From: Thalassotalea sp. 273M-4
GTDB lineage: Bacteria > Pseudomonadota > Gammaproteobacteria > Enterobacterales > Alteromonadaceae
Length of the DNA stretch: 64,000 bases
Direction: 5' to 3'
Assembly: GCF_041410465.1 (NCBI RefSeq)
Contig: NZ_CP166961.1
Span: 2,232,001-2,296,000, forward strand
The position numbers and the translations under genes were made by a program. Shown piece after piece: positions 34,262 through 43,693 of this stretch (positions are counted from its first letter, which is position 1; each line of letters starts with the position of its first letter). The notes under the pieces were generated by a model. It worked only from the letters and a program-made list of their open reading frames with translations, was not told where the DNA came from and ran no database searches.

Positions 34262-35233
34262 ATGAAACTTAAAAGCTTATTGACAGGAATTGGCATTGCG
34301 GCAATGACGATGACCAGCCAAAGTGCGCTTGCGTTAGATAAGGACTTGCCAGTTTACACTAAAACAAGTGGTATTTCGGGTAACTTGTCTTCTGTTGGTT
34401 CAGATACTTTAGCAAATATGATGACCTTTTGGGCTGAAGAATTTAAACGCAACTACCCAAGCGTAAACATTCAAATTCAAGCTGCGGGCTCTTCAACGGC
34501 GCCACCGGCTCTAACCGAAGCGACGTCAAACCTTGGCCCGATGAGTCGTAAAATGAAATCAAAAGAAATTCAAGCATTTGAAAAGAAATTTGGTTACAAA
34601 CCAACACCTGTTCGTGTTGCCATCGACGCCCTTGCGGTATTTGTGCACAAAGACAACCCGATTAAAGGTTTAAGCATTCAAGACGTTGACGCTATTTTTT
34701 CAAGCAACCGTAAATGTAAGGGAAAAGAAGACATCGACCGCTGGGGTAAGCTAGGACTAACAGGAGATTGGACCGGTAAAGACATTCAATTATACGGTCG
34801 TAACTCTGTATCAGGCACCTATGGTTACTTCAAAAAGAAAGCCCTGTGTAAAGGTGACTTTAAAAATACCGTAAACGAGCAACCGGGTTCAGCATCTGTA
34901 GTACAGTCTGTTTCAGCATCCCTAAATGGTATTGGCTATTCAGGGATTGGTTACAAAACCTCTGGTGTTCGTGCTCTGCCTTTAAGCAAAAAAGGCACAG
35001 ACTATGTTGATGCGTCGATGGAAAAAGCGATCAGCGGTGAGTACCCTCTTTCACGTTACTTATATGTGTACGTAAACAAACACCCAAACAAACCACTAGC
35101 CCCTAAAGAAGCGGAATTTTTGAAAATGATCCTTTCGCAATCGGGCCAAAAAATTGTAGAAAAAGATGGCTACATTCCACTGCCTGCAGAAGTCGCGATA
35201 AAAGAATTAAACAAACTGGATATTGCTCTTTAG
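34262..35233 (+). CDS. pstS: Phosphate ABC transporter substrate-binding protein PstS
   Basis: A 323-residue periplasmic phosphate-binding protein. Signal peptide 1-24 (S-A-L-A), then the PstS fold: G-S-D-T-L-A-N-M (phosphate-binding loop), [18 protein letters not shown], and the second binding loop [10 protein letters not shown]. It belongs to the PstS group common in marine gammaproteobacteria rather than the E. coli type. The pstCAB and phoU genes are not downstream: a terminator follows and the next gene is in the opposite direction, so the permease must be elsewhere. Confidence 0.93.
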   Translation: MKLKSLLTGIGIAAMTMTSQSALALDKDLPVYTKTSGISGNLSSVGSDTLANMMTFWAEEFKRNYPSVNIQIQAAGSSTAPPALTEATSNLGPMSRKMKSKEIQAFEKKFGYKPTPVRVAIDALAVFVHKDNPIKGLSIQDVDAIFSSNRKCKGKEDIDRWGKLGLTGDWTGKDIQLYGRNSVSGTYGYFKKKALCKGDFKNTVNEQPGSASVVQSVSASLNGIGYSGIGYKTSGVRALPLSKKGTDYVDASMEKAISGEYPLSRYLYVYVNKHPNKPLAPKEAEFLKMILSQSGQKIVEKDGYIPLPAEVAIKELNKLDIAL

Positions 35234-35278
35234 TCTGTTAACTATTGAGTGCATCTTGTTAATGCCTCAAGTTGATAC

Positions 35279-35317
35279 AAGGTTTGGCCAGGCTTTCGCC
35301 TCCAAACCTTTTTTTTA
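35279..35317 (+). terminator. Rho-independent terminator of pstS
   Basis: AAGGTTTGG pairs with CCAAACCTT around a 14-nt loop that can itself pair (AGGC/GCCT), followed by eight T. Confidence 0.9.
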
Positions 35318-35812
35318 TTTAATAATATCAACAATTAAGTCATCAGCGATACCTTCTAATGCCGAAATTAAAGCATCCACGTCTTGCTCAGTACCTAACG
35401 CTATATTAGCCGTCGCTTTAAATATCGTTTGCCCAGTATGAGCAGCACTGCCTTGGCTACTCACAAGCTTAAGCATATTGCCCCCTTGTTTGTGTACCAC
35501 AGCTGAAATTTCACCAATAATACCTTGTCGATCATTGGCGGTGATATCAATACGAATGGTTTTAAGGGGCGAGCTAACCGGCTCTGCAATTTCTAGCTGA
35601 ACTTGCAAGTCTTGCATTTGTGCTAAATCAGCAACTAACCCTTCGGCATCTTCATCCGCGACACAAACTTCTAAAATACCAACGAAGAAACCCGATAGAT
35701 GACGCATGCTGCTGGTTTGCCAGTTACCTTGGTGGGCTTGAATAATTTTAGCGAGCGCATCCACAATGCCTGGCTTGTCTTTACCAATAAACGAAATTAC
35801 TACATGTCTCAT
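35315..35812 (-). CDS. GcvR-like tandem ACT-domain protein
   Basis: 165 residues made of two ACT domains (about 3-75 and 85-160): V-V-I-S-F-I-G-K-D-K-P-G-I-V at the first and I-R-I-D-I-T-A-N-D-R-Q-G-I-I at the second. This is the architecture of the glycine cleavage repressor GcvR, which binds GcvA in E. coli. No gcv genes are nearby, so the function is assigned by family only; an amino-acid-sensing role is likely. It is divergent from the M49-like lipoprotein gene. Confidence 0.8.
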   Translation of the reverse strand: MRHVVISFIGKDKPGIVDALAKIIQAHQGNWQTSSMRHLSGFFVGILEVCVADEDAEGLVADLAQMQDLQVQLEIAEPVSSPLKTIRIDITANDRQGIIGEISAVVHKQGGNMLKLVSSQGSAAHTGQTIFKATANIALGTEQDVDALISALEGIADDLIVDIIK

Positions 35813-36048
35813 ACATCACCCTTTTATTGTTCTTACTTAAAACAGGTTTTTCGGATTTATTTTTAATACCGCGATTTAAGATCTGTAAAATAAACCACCC
35901 TGCCCTCTTAAATATTAATAACAGAGCTCACCTTTGTTCGCAAAGTAAATCTTGCAACCGTGTGAGTAATTTCAAGATATTGCATTTTGCGATGGTAATA
36001 TGGGGCAAAATTTTTTAACCTTGTGTCATCAATCTTTGAGGAAACACT

Positions 36049-37716
36049 ATGAAATTAACAAAAATTGCAACTGGGGTTGTTCTTGCTACCAGTTTATTCA
36101 CGACTACGTTACTAACCGGCTGTAATGAACAAGCAAAAAAAGAGCCACTTGAGCGCACCTTAACTGCCGACGCTCAAAACCGCTTAGACATATATAAAGA
36201 AGTAACGTTAAGTGCCGATTTGAATCACTTAAGTGCGAACCAAAAGAAGATGTTAGGCATATTAATTGATGCTTCTGTCATTATGGACGAACTGTTTTGG
36301 CAACAAGCATTTGGCGACAATAAAGAGCAATTTTTAGCGTCAATAAAAGATGAAAAAACGCGTAAATTTGCACAAATAAACTATGGCCCTTGGGATCGTT
36401 TAGATGGCGATAAACCATTTTTAACCGATACTGAGGAAAAGCCACTTGGCGCTCGTTTTTACCCAAAAGACATGAGCAAAGAAGAGTTTGAAGCCAGTAA
36501 TTTTAAAGGCAATAAGTCGTTATACACCATCGTACGTCGAGATAACGACAACAAGCTTTATTCTATTCCATACTCAGAAGCCTATGCCGAGCAAATTTCT
36601 CGTGCAGCCGCCTTACTTGAAGAAGCGGCAACATATGCTGAAGATAAAGAGTTTGCAAACTACCTAACTCTGCGCGCTAAAGCATTTCGGACTGACGATT
36701 ACCAAGCTTCAGATTTTGCTTGGATGGACATGAAAAACAACCCAATTGATGTGGTTATTGGCCCAATTGAAACATACGAAGATTTATTATTTGGTTATCG
36801 TGCCGGCTTTGAGTCTTATGTTTTGGTCAAAGATAAGAGCTGGAGCGAACGCTTAGCCAAATACGCGGCATATTTACCAGAATTACAACGTAATCTGCCT
36901 GTTGCCGCAAAGTTCAAACAAGAAGTGCCTGGCTCTGATGCCGATTTAAATGCTTATGATGTTGTTTATTACGCGGGGCATTCAAATGCTGGTGGCAAAA
37001 CTATCGCGATTAACCTACCAAATGATGAACAGGTACAATTAGAAAAAGGGACCCGTCGCTTACAACTTAAAAATGCAATGCGCGCTAAGTTTGATGCTAT
37101 TTTATTACCTATTGCTAATGAGCTGGTTAGCCCCGAAGACAGAAAACACGTTACCTTTGATGCCTTCTTTGCAAATACCATGTTCCATGAAGTGGCACAT
37201 GGCTTAGGTATAAAAAATACCATCAACGACAAAGGGACCGTTCGCCAAGCATTAAAAGAGCATGCGTCAGCCCTTGAAGAAGGCAAAGCCGATATTTTGG
37301 GCCTTTACATGGTTAGCCAATTACTGGAAAAAGGTGCCATTAGCGAAGGCGTATTAAAGGATTACTACACCACTTTTATGGCTGGTATTTTCCGTTCTGT
37401 GCGTTTTGGCGCATCAAGCGCTCACGGTAAAGCCAATATGGTGCGCTTTAACTACTTTGCCGATAACGGTGCATTCACTTTAGATGAAAACGGTTTATAC
37501 AAGGTAGATATGGATAAAATGACCAAAGCCATTGATTCTTTATCTGAACTGATTCTCACTCTACAAGGTAATGGTGACTACGAAGGGGTTGATAAGTTGG
37601 TGGCAGAGATGGGGCTAATTCGTCCCGAACTAGCGGCTGATTTGGCCAAACTTGAGAAGGCGAATATCCCCGTTGATATTACCTTTAAACAAGGCAAAAA
37701 AGTGTTAGGTTTATAA
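36049..37716 (+). CDS. M49-like zinc metallopeptidase lipoprotein
   Basis: A 555-residue lipoprotein, with lipobox L-T-G-C and Cys25. The rest resembles the dipeptidyl-peptidase III (M49) group of Zn hydrolases: zinc motif H380-E-V-A-H384 and, about 25 residues later, E410-E-G-K-A-D415, giving the third ligand. Classical DPP III has the longer H-E-x-x-G-H; here the five-residue H-E-x-x-H is used, as in the bacterial Zn-dependent hydrolase branch. It probably acts on peptides at the outer membrane or in the periplasm. Substrate unknown. Monocistronic, with a terminator 36 bp after the stop. Confidence 0.78.
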   Translation: MKLTKIATGVVLATSLFTTTLLTGCNEQAKKEPLERTLTADAQNRLDIYKEVTLSADLNHLSANQKKMLGILIDASVIMDELFWQQAFGDNKEQFLASIKDEKTRKFAQINYGPWDRLDGDKPFLTDTEEKPLGARFYPKDMSKEEFEASNFKGNKSLYTIVRRDNDNKLYSIPYSEAYAEQISRAAALLEEAATYAEDKEFANYLTLRAKAFRTDDYQASDFAWMDMKNNPIDVVIGPIETYEDLLFGYRAGFESYVLVKDKSWSERLAKYAAYLPELQRNLPVAAKFKQEVPGSDADLNAYDVVYYAGHSNAGGKTIAINLPNDEQVQLEKGTRRLQLKNAMRAKFDAILLPIANELVSPEDRKHVTFDAFFANTMFHEVAHGLGIKNTINDKGTVRQALKEHASALEEGKADILGLYMVSQLLEKGAISEGVLKDYYTTFMAGIFRSVRFGASSAHGKANMVRFNYFADNGAFTLDENGLYKVDMDKMTKAIDSLSELILTLQGNGDYEGVDKLVAEMGLIRPELAADLAKLEKANIPVDITFKQGKKVLGL

Positions 37717-37751
37717 GCCCAAAGATAAATTTGTAAGTAAATTATTAATCC

Positions 37752-37783
37752 AAAAAGCCAGAATTTATACATTCTGGCTTTTT
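37752..37783. terminator. Bidirectional terminator, M49-like gene / zinc-ribbon gene
   Basis: AAAAAGCCAGAAT and ATTCTGGCTTTTT around a 6-nt loop. A and T runs on both sides serve both convergent genes. Confidence 0.9.
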
Positions 37784-37802
37784 GTTATCTGCTCTTTTAG
37801 TC

Positions 37803-38150
37803 TTATTTAAACCAAACTTTTCCACCCATCATTTTATAGGCCGGAGTGCCTCGAATAAGGGTTTCTCGAGCAAACTGACTGTCACAATTAGGACAAGTAC
37901 ATCCATCTGCAGTAAAGTCTTTGCAGATTCGTTCTTTAAAACATTTGACTAAAGCACCCTTGCCACCTTTTTTATATTTAAAAAGCTGTTGCTGGCATTT
38001 ACTGCAAAATATATCAACAGCTTTTGTTGGCGCTTTTTTATTTGGTTTAGCCATAGACGAAATATTTAAGTTTAAAAAAGACTCACAATATTCACGAGTC
38101 GCATTGTTAAAAGGCAGTCGATGTAAAATAATGCCTTGTGACGCCAGCAT
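37803..38150 (-). CDS. Zinc-ribbon protein of unknown function
   Basis: 115 residues with four CxxC-type cysteines: C49-x2-C52 and C84-x2-C87 in the core (I-F-C-S-K-C and C-T-C-P-N-C), plus further cysteines at C70, C76 and C82. The stretch F-K-Y-K-K-G-G-K-G-A-L-V-K-C-F is strongly conserved-looking and basic. The frame has an internal ATG at 38054 (M-A-K-P-N-K-K); neither start has a convincing Shine-Dalgarno, and the first 32 residues look less constrained, so the true start is uncertain. The family is small, gammaproteobacterial and uncharacterised as far as recognised. Confidence 0.65.
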   Translation of the reverse strand: MLASQGIILHRLPFNNATREYCESFLNLNISSMAKPNKKAPTKAVDIFCSKCQQQLFKYKKGGKGALVKCFKERICKDFTADGCTCPNCDSQFARETLIRGTPAYKMMGGKVWFK

Positions 38151-38285
38151 TTGTTACTCAATAACATTAAGTGTCACAAAGTCAATAAGTTGAAATCGAC
38201 CATCGGCTATTATACTTAGAGTAACACACTGCACAAGTTGCTGTACTCAAGAGATGTCGTAGCGCTTGGACAAGTCTTAGACAAT

Positions 38286-38320
38286 AAAAAAGCCTTGATA
38301 AATATTTTATCAAGGCTTTA
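38286..38320 (-). terminator. Rho-independent terminator of the small lipoprotein gene
   Basis: AAAGCCTTGATA and TATCAAGGCTTT around a 7-nt loop, with six T following on the minus strand. Confidence 0.85.
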
Positions 38321-38391
38321 GTAGACAGAATATCAAATGTTTACGTTATAAGTGCCAAATACGCATCTATATTACACCATGGTATGGATAC

Positions 38392-38619
38392 TTAACATTG
38401 GTTTGAAGCATTAGTATCTTGAACCGCAGAGGTACCATAAATTGAATAAACGTGTTTATTTTTTAAACATGTCGAAGTAGGCCCTGCTTCACTGGTAACG
38501 ATGACCACACCATTACGTTTTGCTTCAATATCGCTTTCAGTAAGACCCGCCCAAGAATAATCATCTGTCGTCGAACAACCCGCTAAAAAGACTATTAAAA
38601 CAGTAACTAATAATTTCAC
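38392..38619 (-). CDS. Small lipoprotein
   Basis: 75 residues. Lipoprotein signal with lipobox L-A-G-C and Cys15, then a 60-residue mature part with the sequence W-A-G-L-T-E-S-D-I-E and two cysteines (C52 and C75, the last residue) that could pair in the periplasm. No known domain was recognised. It has its own terminator and no operon partner. Confidence 0.7.
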   Translation of the reverse strand: MKLLVTVLIVFLAGCSTTDDYSWAGLTESDIEAKRNGVVIVTSEAGPTSTCLKNKHVYSIYGTSAVQDTNASNQC

Positions 38620-38953
38620 TTAAGTTCTCCCAAAATAAGGTCAATCAACCTCATTTAAGTATAGTACATACTGACCAAGTTTCAGCGTTACCCGAATAAA
38701 CCACTATAAGGTTATTGTCCTCTTGCCAATAAAATATGGCCCCCTCAAAAAACGCCACTCAAACCTGTTCATAAATCAAACAACTAGACGTTTCCCCTGC
38801 TCTATATCGAGATTAAGTACCGACTTATCGTTTTTACATTGATCTTACAACAACCATTCTATATTAAATCGTCTACCAACAAGATAATAAATGCAGTTGG
38901 TTTATAAAAAAACAACAATAATCATAGAAAACAAAAATAACAACGAGGCATAA
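38620..38953. other. Divergent promoter region, small lipoprotein / GH16 gene
   Basis: A 334-bp AT-rich gap that must contain the promoters of the leftward lipoprotein gene and the rightward glucanase gene. No clear operator, repeat or RNA was recognised. Confidence 0.4.
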
Positions 38954-41080
38954 ATGCTAATAAAATCAAAAGCTAAAAAATTAAATAGCTTACTCATCTT
39001 ATCATCAATTTCTTTAGGTACCTCTGTCGCTTATGCACAGCAATGTCAAGCTCCCATCTGGAGTGATGAATTTAATGGTACCCAATTAAATCAACTTAAC
39101 TGGGAAGCTCAAATTGGTGACGGTTGTGACCAAGGCGCTGGCATGTGTGGTTGGGGAAATAGTGAATTACAGTCTTATCAAGCTGAAAATGCCGTGGTGC
39201 AAAATGGTCAACTAACCATTACCGCAAAAAAACAACGGATCAAAGGGACGCAATATACATCTGCTCGTCTAAGAACAGCGAATATGCCTGGCAGTGGTGA
39301 ATGGAGCTTTGGTCGTATTGAAGCCAGAATGAAGGTGCCAAGTGGCCAAGGTATGTGGCCGGCATTTTGGATGCTACCAACCGATCCTGTTAATACTTGG
39401 CCGATAAGTGGGGAAATTGATATTTTCGAATCAACAGGTCAATCATCGATGCTTGCTTTTGGGACCATTCATTATGGTCAGCCTTACCCCAATAACTCTC
39501 ACACCGGTGGTAGCATATTAAAGCAGCCAAACAAATGGTCAGATAACTTCCATACCTACGCCATTGAATGGGAGGCCGATGAAATACGTTGGTACGTTGA
39601 CAACCTTTTATACTCAACCAAAACTATTGCCGATGTTGCTCCAGAAGATTGGCCTTTTGATGGTCGTAATAATTTTCACATTTTATTTAACCTAGCCGTT
39701 GGTGGTACATGGGGTGGTGATGTCGATGATTCAGCGCTACCACAAACCTTAGAAGTAGATTACGTTCGCGTATATTCTTCAAGCCAGCCAAGCTTACAGG
39801 GTGAGCATTTAGTCGCGCCGGGTTCAACACAAACCTACACCCTAAACAACGGGGCCGCCACTAACTGGCAAGTAACCGGTGGTACTATCATCAGTTCAAA
39901 TAACAATTCTGTTGACGTTATGTGGGATCAAGCAAGTGCTGCTAGCAACCAAACCGTGACCGCAGTAACCAGTGCCTGTTCTGTGCAAACAGATATCTAT
40001 GTCGGCCCTGAACTAACGACAGAAACAGTTCTAGAAAACTTCAACGGCAACAGCGCAATGACCGTAACATCGAGCAATGGTAGCTATGATGTGAGCAATG
40101 GCGTACTAACCTATACTCGTGATGGCGCCAGCCAATATGATGTCATTGTAGCAAGCACGGCTGCAATTCCTGATGCAGGCCAATTTGTTACTGGTAGCAA
40201 ATCATTTAGCATGGACTTTAACAACACCAACCCGAGCCTTGTTGGTAAGCAGGTGCTGATTCAATTAGAAAACAGCAGTGTTGCAACACCAAGTAACTAC
40301 CCTGGTGGGCGTCACAGTAAATACGAAGCGTTCATAGAGCACGCTAATGGTTGGCAAACTCTGCAATTTAAAATGGCCGATCGAATTGATACTGCTACCG
40401 CCGATACTGCGGTAGATAATGTGATCATTCTAATCGACCCTAACACCTTCACCAATGACACATACGTTATTGATAACATTGAAATCTTAGGCGAAAGTAC
40501 TGGTCCAGTGAATACCCCACCTACAGCCGCGTTCAACAACAACTGTACCGATCTTAACTGTAGCTTTAACGCAACAGCAAGCTCAGACAGCGATGGTAAT
40601 ATCGTGAGCTACGCCTGGGACTTTGGCGATGGTAACACCGCAACGGGTGAATCTGTAAATCACACATTCTCAAGTGCTAACACCTACACTGTGTCACTAA
40701 CCGTAACCGACAATCAAGGTGCTACAGATACCATTGAACAGCAAGTTGTCGTAACTTCGGGTGGTACTGAAGATGCTGTTAGTTCGGTGGTGAGTTCCGT
40801 GGTTACAGGTACTGAAGGCGCTGGCCGTGGCAAGAAAAGTGGTACGGCAACCGTAACGCTTTTAGATAACTTAGGCGCACCAATTGCTGGCGCGCAAATT
40901 TCAGGTAACTTTAGCGGTACATGGAATGAGTCAGCACAAGCTGTAACCGATGCAAATGGTGTCGCTGTTTTTGCAACATCCAGTGCGGCGTCAGGTGCGG
41001 TTTCTGTTAACTTCTGCGTTAACGATGTGCAAACAACCCTGCCTCTAGATGTGAACGCAAGCACTGGCGTGTGTTTATAA
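38954..41080 (+). CDS. Secreted GH16 beta-glucanase (laminarinase type) with accessory domains
   Basis: 708 residues; signal peptide 1-28 (A-Y-A-Q). The GH16 catalytic domain (about 32-278) has the active site G-E154-I-D-I-F-E159, where the two Glu are nucleophile and acid/base and Asp156 assists. W-S-D-E-F-N-G at its start and the N-L-A-V-G-G-T-W-G-G strand are typical of the laminarinase branch acting on beta-1,3(1,4)-glucans. It is followed by an Ig/PKD-like module (about 283-352), a carbohydrate-binding-like beta module (about 355-520), a PKD domain (525-605, W-D-F-G-D-G-N) and a C-terminal Big-1-like module (about 612-708). Algal laminarin is the probable substrate. No receptor gene adjoins it directly. 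Confidence 0.9.
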   Translation: MLIKSKAKKLNSLLILSSISLGTSVAYAQQCQAPIWSDEFNGTQLNQLNWEAQIGDGCDQGAGMCGWGNSELQSYQAENAVVQNGQLTITAKKQRIKGTQYTSARLRTANMPGSGEWSFGRIEARMKVPSGQGMWPAFWMLPTDPVNTWPISGEIDIFESTGQSSMLAFGTIHYGQPYPNNSHTGGSILKQPNKWSDNFHTYAIEWEADEIRWYVDNLLYSTKTIADVAPEDWPFDGRNNFHILFNLAVGGTWGGDVDDSALPQTLEVDYVRVYSSSQPSLQGEHLVAPGSTQTYTLNNGAATNWQVTGGTIISSNNNSVDVMWDQASAASNQTVTAVTSACSVQTDIYVGPELTTETVLENFNGNSAMTVTSSNGSYDVSNGVLTYTRDGASQYDVIVASTAAIPDAGQFVTGSKSFSMDFNNTNPSLVGKQVLIQLENSSVATPSNYPGGRHSKYEAFIEHANGWQTLQFKMADRIDTATADTAVDNVIILIDPNTFTNDTYVIDNIEILGESTGPVNTPPTAAFNNNCTDLNCSFNATASSDSDGNIVSYAWDFGDGNTATGESVNHTFSSANTYTVSLTVTDNQGATDTIEQQVVVTSGGTEDAVSSVVSSVVTGTEGAGRGKKSGTATVTLLDNLGAPIAGAQISGNFSGTWNESAQAVTDANGVAVFATSSAASGAVSVNFCVNDVQTTLPLDVNASTGVCL

Positions 41081-41090
41081 TCTAGTTTAA

Positions 41091-41125
41091 AAGATGTCAG
41101 AGGATTTTTTCTCTGGCATCTTTAT
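41091..41125 (+). terminator. Terminator of the GH16 gene
   Basis: AAGATGTCAGAG pairs with CTCTGGCATCTT (one G-U), 8-nt loop, then TTAT. Confidence 0.7.
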
Positions 41126-41228
41126 ACCCATTTTCTTTGTCATCACACAGAACGCTTATTGCTAACGTTGCATTGTTATTAATGGCGTATAGACTAATTG
41201 GAGACAGTCATAATTTTCAATTAGGTTT

Positions 41229-41945
41229 ATGACACCTATTACCGCTATTTTAATTCTCACCTTAATTTCCGGCCTTGCAATGCCACTTGGTGCATGTTTA
41301 GCCAGCGTAAAACTTTTTAAAAAATCTTGGTTAGAAAACGAATATCGCCATGCGGTTATCGCTTTTGGTGGCGGTGCTTTACTGGCTGCGGTGGCGTTGG
41401 TTTTAGTACCCGAAGGCATCGAAAGACTCGATATCTTTAAAAGTACCTTGTGTTTTGTCTTAGGTGGCTATTTTTTTATGCTCATCGATATTTATATGAG
41501 TAAAATAAAAACCTCTGCCAGTTTACTGCTTGCGATGTTAACCGACTTTATCCCCGAATCAATTGCGCTAGGTGCAACCTATTCAATTAACAAAGAAAGC
41601 GCCTTATTACTCGCCTTTTTGGTGTTTTTACAAAATATTCCAGAAGGGTTCGCCGCCTCTGATGAGTTAAGAAAAACCAGTCGTTTCAGTCATAAGAAAA
41701 TCATTACACTATTTATCTTACTCTCCCTACTTGGCCCCTTATCAGGCATCGCAGGTTATATTTGGTTAGTTCATTACCCTGAAATTATTGCAGAAATCAT
41801 GTTGTTTGCTGCCGGCGGAATTTTATATTCGGTATTTCAAGACATTGCGCCGCAGGTCCCGATGAGACAACGTTGGCTCCCCCCTATCGGTGCGGTGTTT
41901 GGCTTTATGCTTGGCATTGTGGGTTATATGCTGACAGTGGCATAA
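41229..41945 (+). CDS. ZIP-family metal transporter
   Basis: A 238-residue inner-membrane protein with about eight helices. The two half-motifs of helices 4 and 5 are D-F-I-P-E-S-I-A-L-G (about 117-126) and Q-N-I-P-E-G-F-A-A-S (about 143-152). They occupy the positions of the H-N-x-P-E-G and H-E-x-P-H-E metal motifs of ZIP transporters, in the form found in a histidine-poor bacterial subfamily. A divalent metal (Zn, Fe or Mn) is the expected substrate, but the direction and metal are not fixed. No regulator or partner is adjacent. Confidence 0.75.
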   Translation: MTPITAILILTLISGLAMPLGACLASVKLFKKSWLENEYRHAVIAFGGGALLAAVALVLVPEGIERLDIFKSTLCFVLGGYFFMLIDIYMSKIKTSASLLLAMLTDFIPESIALGATYSINKESALLLAFLVFLQNIPEGFAASDELRKTSRFSHKKIITLFILLSLLGPLSGIAGYIWLVHYPEIIAEIMLFAAGGILYSVFQDIAPQVPMRQRWLPPIGAVFGFMLGIVGYMLTVA

Positions 41946-42001
41946 ATTAAAAAAACAACAAAACCGAAAAAGAAGCGCCAGATTACGCTCTTCTTTGTTA
42001 T

Positions 42002-43582
42002 TTATTTAAGTACCTTAGACAAGGTGTTTTGGTAGTTTTTCCATGCCCCTACGGACGTGTTGTTAATGCTCGTTCTTACCTGTGTGCTGCTTGCTGTTGC
42101 AACAGGGGCTTGGTTCGTACTTAAGTCTAAAAATTCGCTTTGCCAAGGCTCATCAATAAATTCAAATAACGCCTGCCCTTGCGCTATAGGGTTATTAACA
42201 AGGGCTTCATACTTAAGGCGATAGACGTTTTCGGGAAAAGTGTGCTCAAAGAAATCGAGCAACTGATAATAGCCCTGACAATAGCGCGCACAGTCGGTTA
42301 AATCATAACTGTAACGATAATACGCAAAGTCACTGGCAAACAGTTGGCGATAGTTACTCACAACCGTATCTTGATAATTTCGGTCTAAACAAATAATTTT
42401 AGCATTTGGCAAGGCTTGTAAAATAAAGCCTATGTAGAGAAAATTGATGGGCATTTTATCAATAAAACGCTTACTATCACCGGTAATGGCGCGAGTTTTC
42501 GCTAAATAGGTATGCCCTAAGGTTGGCCAATCAATTGACTTAGCCGAATGTACGGTCTCCGTATCGAGCAATGCACCTGATTGACTGGTTGATAATTGCT
42601 TAAATGCCACAGAAAAGTGCGCCATTTCGCCTGCAGACATGACCTGGGGTGCTTGAGATAATAAACGTTCGACCAAGGTGGTCCCCGTTCGGGGCATGCC
42701 CACAACAAAAATTGGCTCAACACTGGTCACCGAACCAGGTTCGCTAACGGCCGATGATTTAAGCGCCTTAGTAACTTTCTCGAGGGCTTGAAACAACGCT
42801 AAATCGTTATCAACATGGTAAGCTAATTCGGCTTTTTTTCGTTGCTTGGGCGCGTGTAAAACGGCCAAAGCCTGATCGTAATCTCCCTGATATTCAAGTT
42901 TACGCGACAATGCATGCGCCACATAAAGTTGGTCATCGATATTTTCTATTGTTGCTAACTTTTCAGTTAAGCTAGCTATCGACGCCCCCGCATCTGGAGC
43001 AAGTGCTGCCAATGCCCAATGACCAGCATAGGCTGTCTCATTAACGGCCAACAATTTTTCATAACACGTTTTTGCGGCTTGAAAATCGCCACAATATTTA
43101 TATGCCGAAGCCAAATGTTCGTATAACGATGATGGGGTGTTTTTATGTTCTTCAAACACTTTAGCCGCATTTTGAAAACAACAAAGAGCCTGTTGATGGC
43201 ACCCTATTTGACTGTAAATAACCCCTAAGTCATCCCACTCTGGCCCCGATAATTTAGGAAGATTATTTAATCGCGAAAGTTCACCGGCTTGTTCTGCGTA
43301 TTGTTTTGCATTGACATGATCATGATTTAATAGGCATAGCTTTGCCGCTAATACGCCATACTTTGCTTGCGGTTTAATGGCTTGAGCACGTTTTATCAGT
43401 TCTAGGGCTTTGGTTTTATTGTGATGTTCAAAAGCAATGATTGAAAGCAGATAATAAGCATCAGCGTTGTGCCTATCTTGCTGCAAAATACGCAGTAAAC
43501 AATGATGGGCTTGTTGATAAGATTTCTTTTGTAGAGCCTGCTGCGCTTCTACTAATAGTTGTTCAATACTGGTCATTGCCAC
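42002..43582 (-). CDS. TPR-sulfotransferase fusion protein
   Basis: 526 residues. The N-terminal half (about 5-250) is a run of TPR helices (for example Q-Q-A-H-H-C-L-L-R-I-L-Q-Q-D and Y-S-Q-I-G-C-H-Q-Q-A-L-C-C-F). The C-terminal half is a PAPS-dependent sulfotransferase: the phosphosulfate loop G295-M-P-R-T-G-T-T302, then E-M-A-H-F, D-K-M-P-I-N-F-L-Y-I-G, and C-L-D-R-N-Y, where the 3'-phosphate site is expected. There is no signal peptide, so it acts in the cytoplasm. It follows the TonB-dependent receptor gene after a terminator. Such TPR-sulfotransferases are often seen beside TonB-dependent receptors in Alteromonadales, but the acceptor is not known. Confidence 0.85.
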   Translation of the reverse strand: MAMTSIEQLLVEAQQALQKKSYQQAHHCLLRILQQDRHNADAYYLLSIIAFEHHNKTKALELIKRAQAIKPQAKYGVLAAKLCLLNHDHVNAKQYAEQAGELSRLNNLPKLSGPEWDDLGVIYSQIGCHQQALCCFQNAAKVFEEHKNTPSSLYEHLASAYKYCGDFQAAKTCYEKLLAVNETAYAGHWALAALAPDAGASIASLTEKLATIENIDDQLYVAHALSRKLEYQGDYDQALAVLHAPKQRKKAELAYHVDNDLALFQALEKVTKALKSSAVSEPGSVTSVEPIFVVGMPRTGTTLVERLLSQAPQVMSAGEMAHFSVAFKQLSTSQSGALLDTETVHSAKSIDWPTLGHTYLAKTRAITGDSKRFIDKMPINFLYIGFILQALPNAKIICLDRNYQDTVVSNYRQLFASDFAYYRYSYDLTDCARYCQGYYQLLDFFEHTFPENVYRLKYEALVNNPIAQGQALFEFIDEPWQSEFLDLSTNQAPVATASSTQVRTSINNTSVGAWKNYQNTLSKVLK

Positions 43583-43642
43583 TTATACGTTTAAACCTTG
43601 TCATCTTAAAATCGAATTTCGTTGTGTGGTTAAATTTACCAT

Positions 43643-43676
43643 AAAAATAAGGCACCTTATATTAAAGGTGCCTTAT
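43643..43676 (-). terminator. Rho-independent terminator of the TonB-dependent receptor gene
   Basis: ATAAGGCACCTT and AAGGTGCCTTAT around a 6-nt loop, with a T-rich tail on the minus strand, 18 bp past the receptor stop. Confidence 0.87.
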
Positions 43677-43693
43677 AGAGGTGCTAACTAAAA

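Noticed and set aside
41229..41945. ZIP transporter as a degenerate, inactive protein because it lacks the usual histidines
   Set aside because: The D-x-I-P-E-S and N-I-P-E-G forms are typical of a whole ZIP subfamily, so the absence of His is not a sign of decay.
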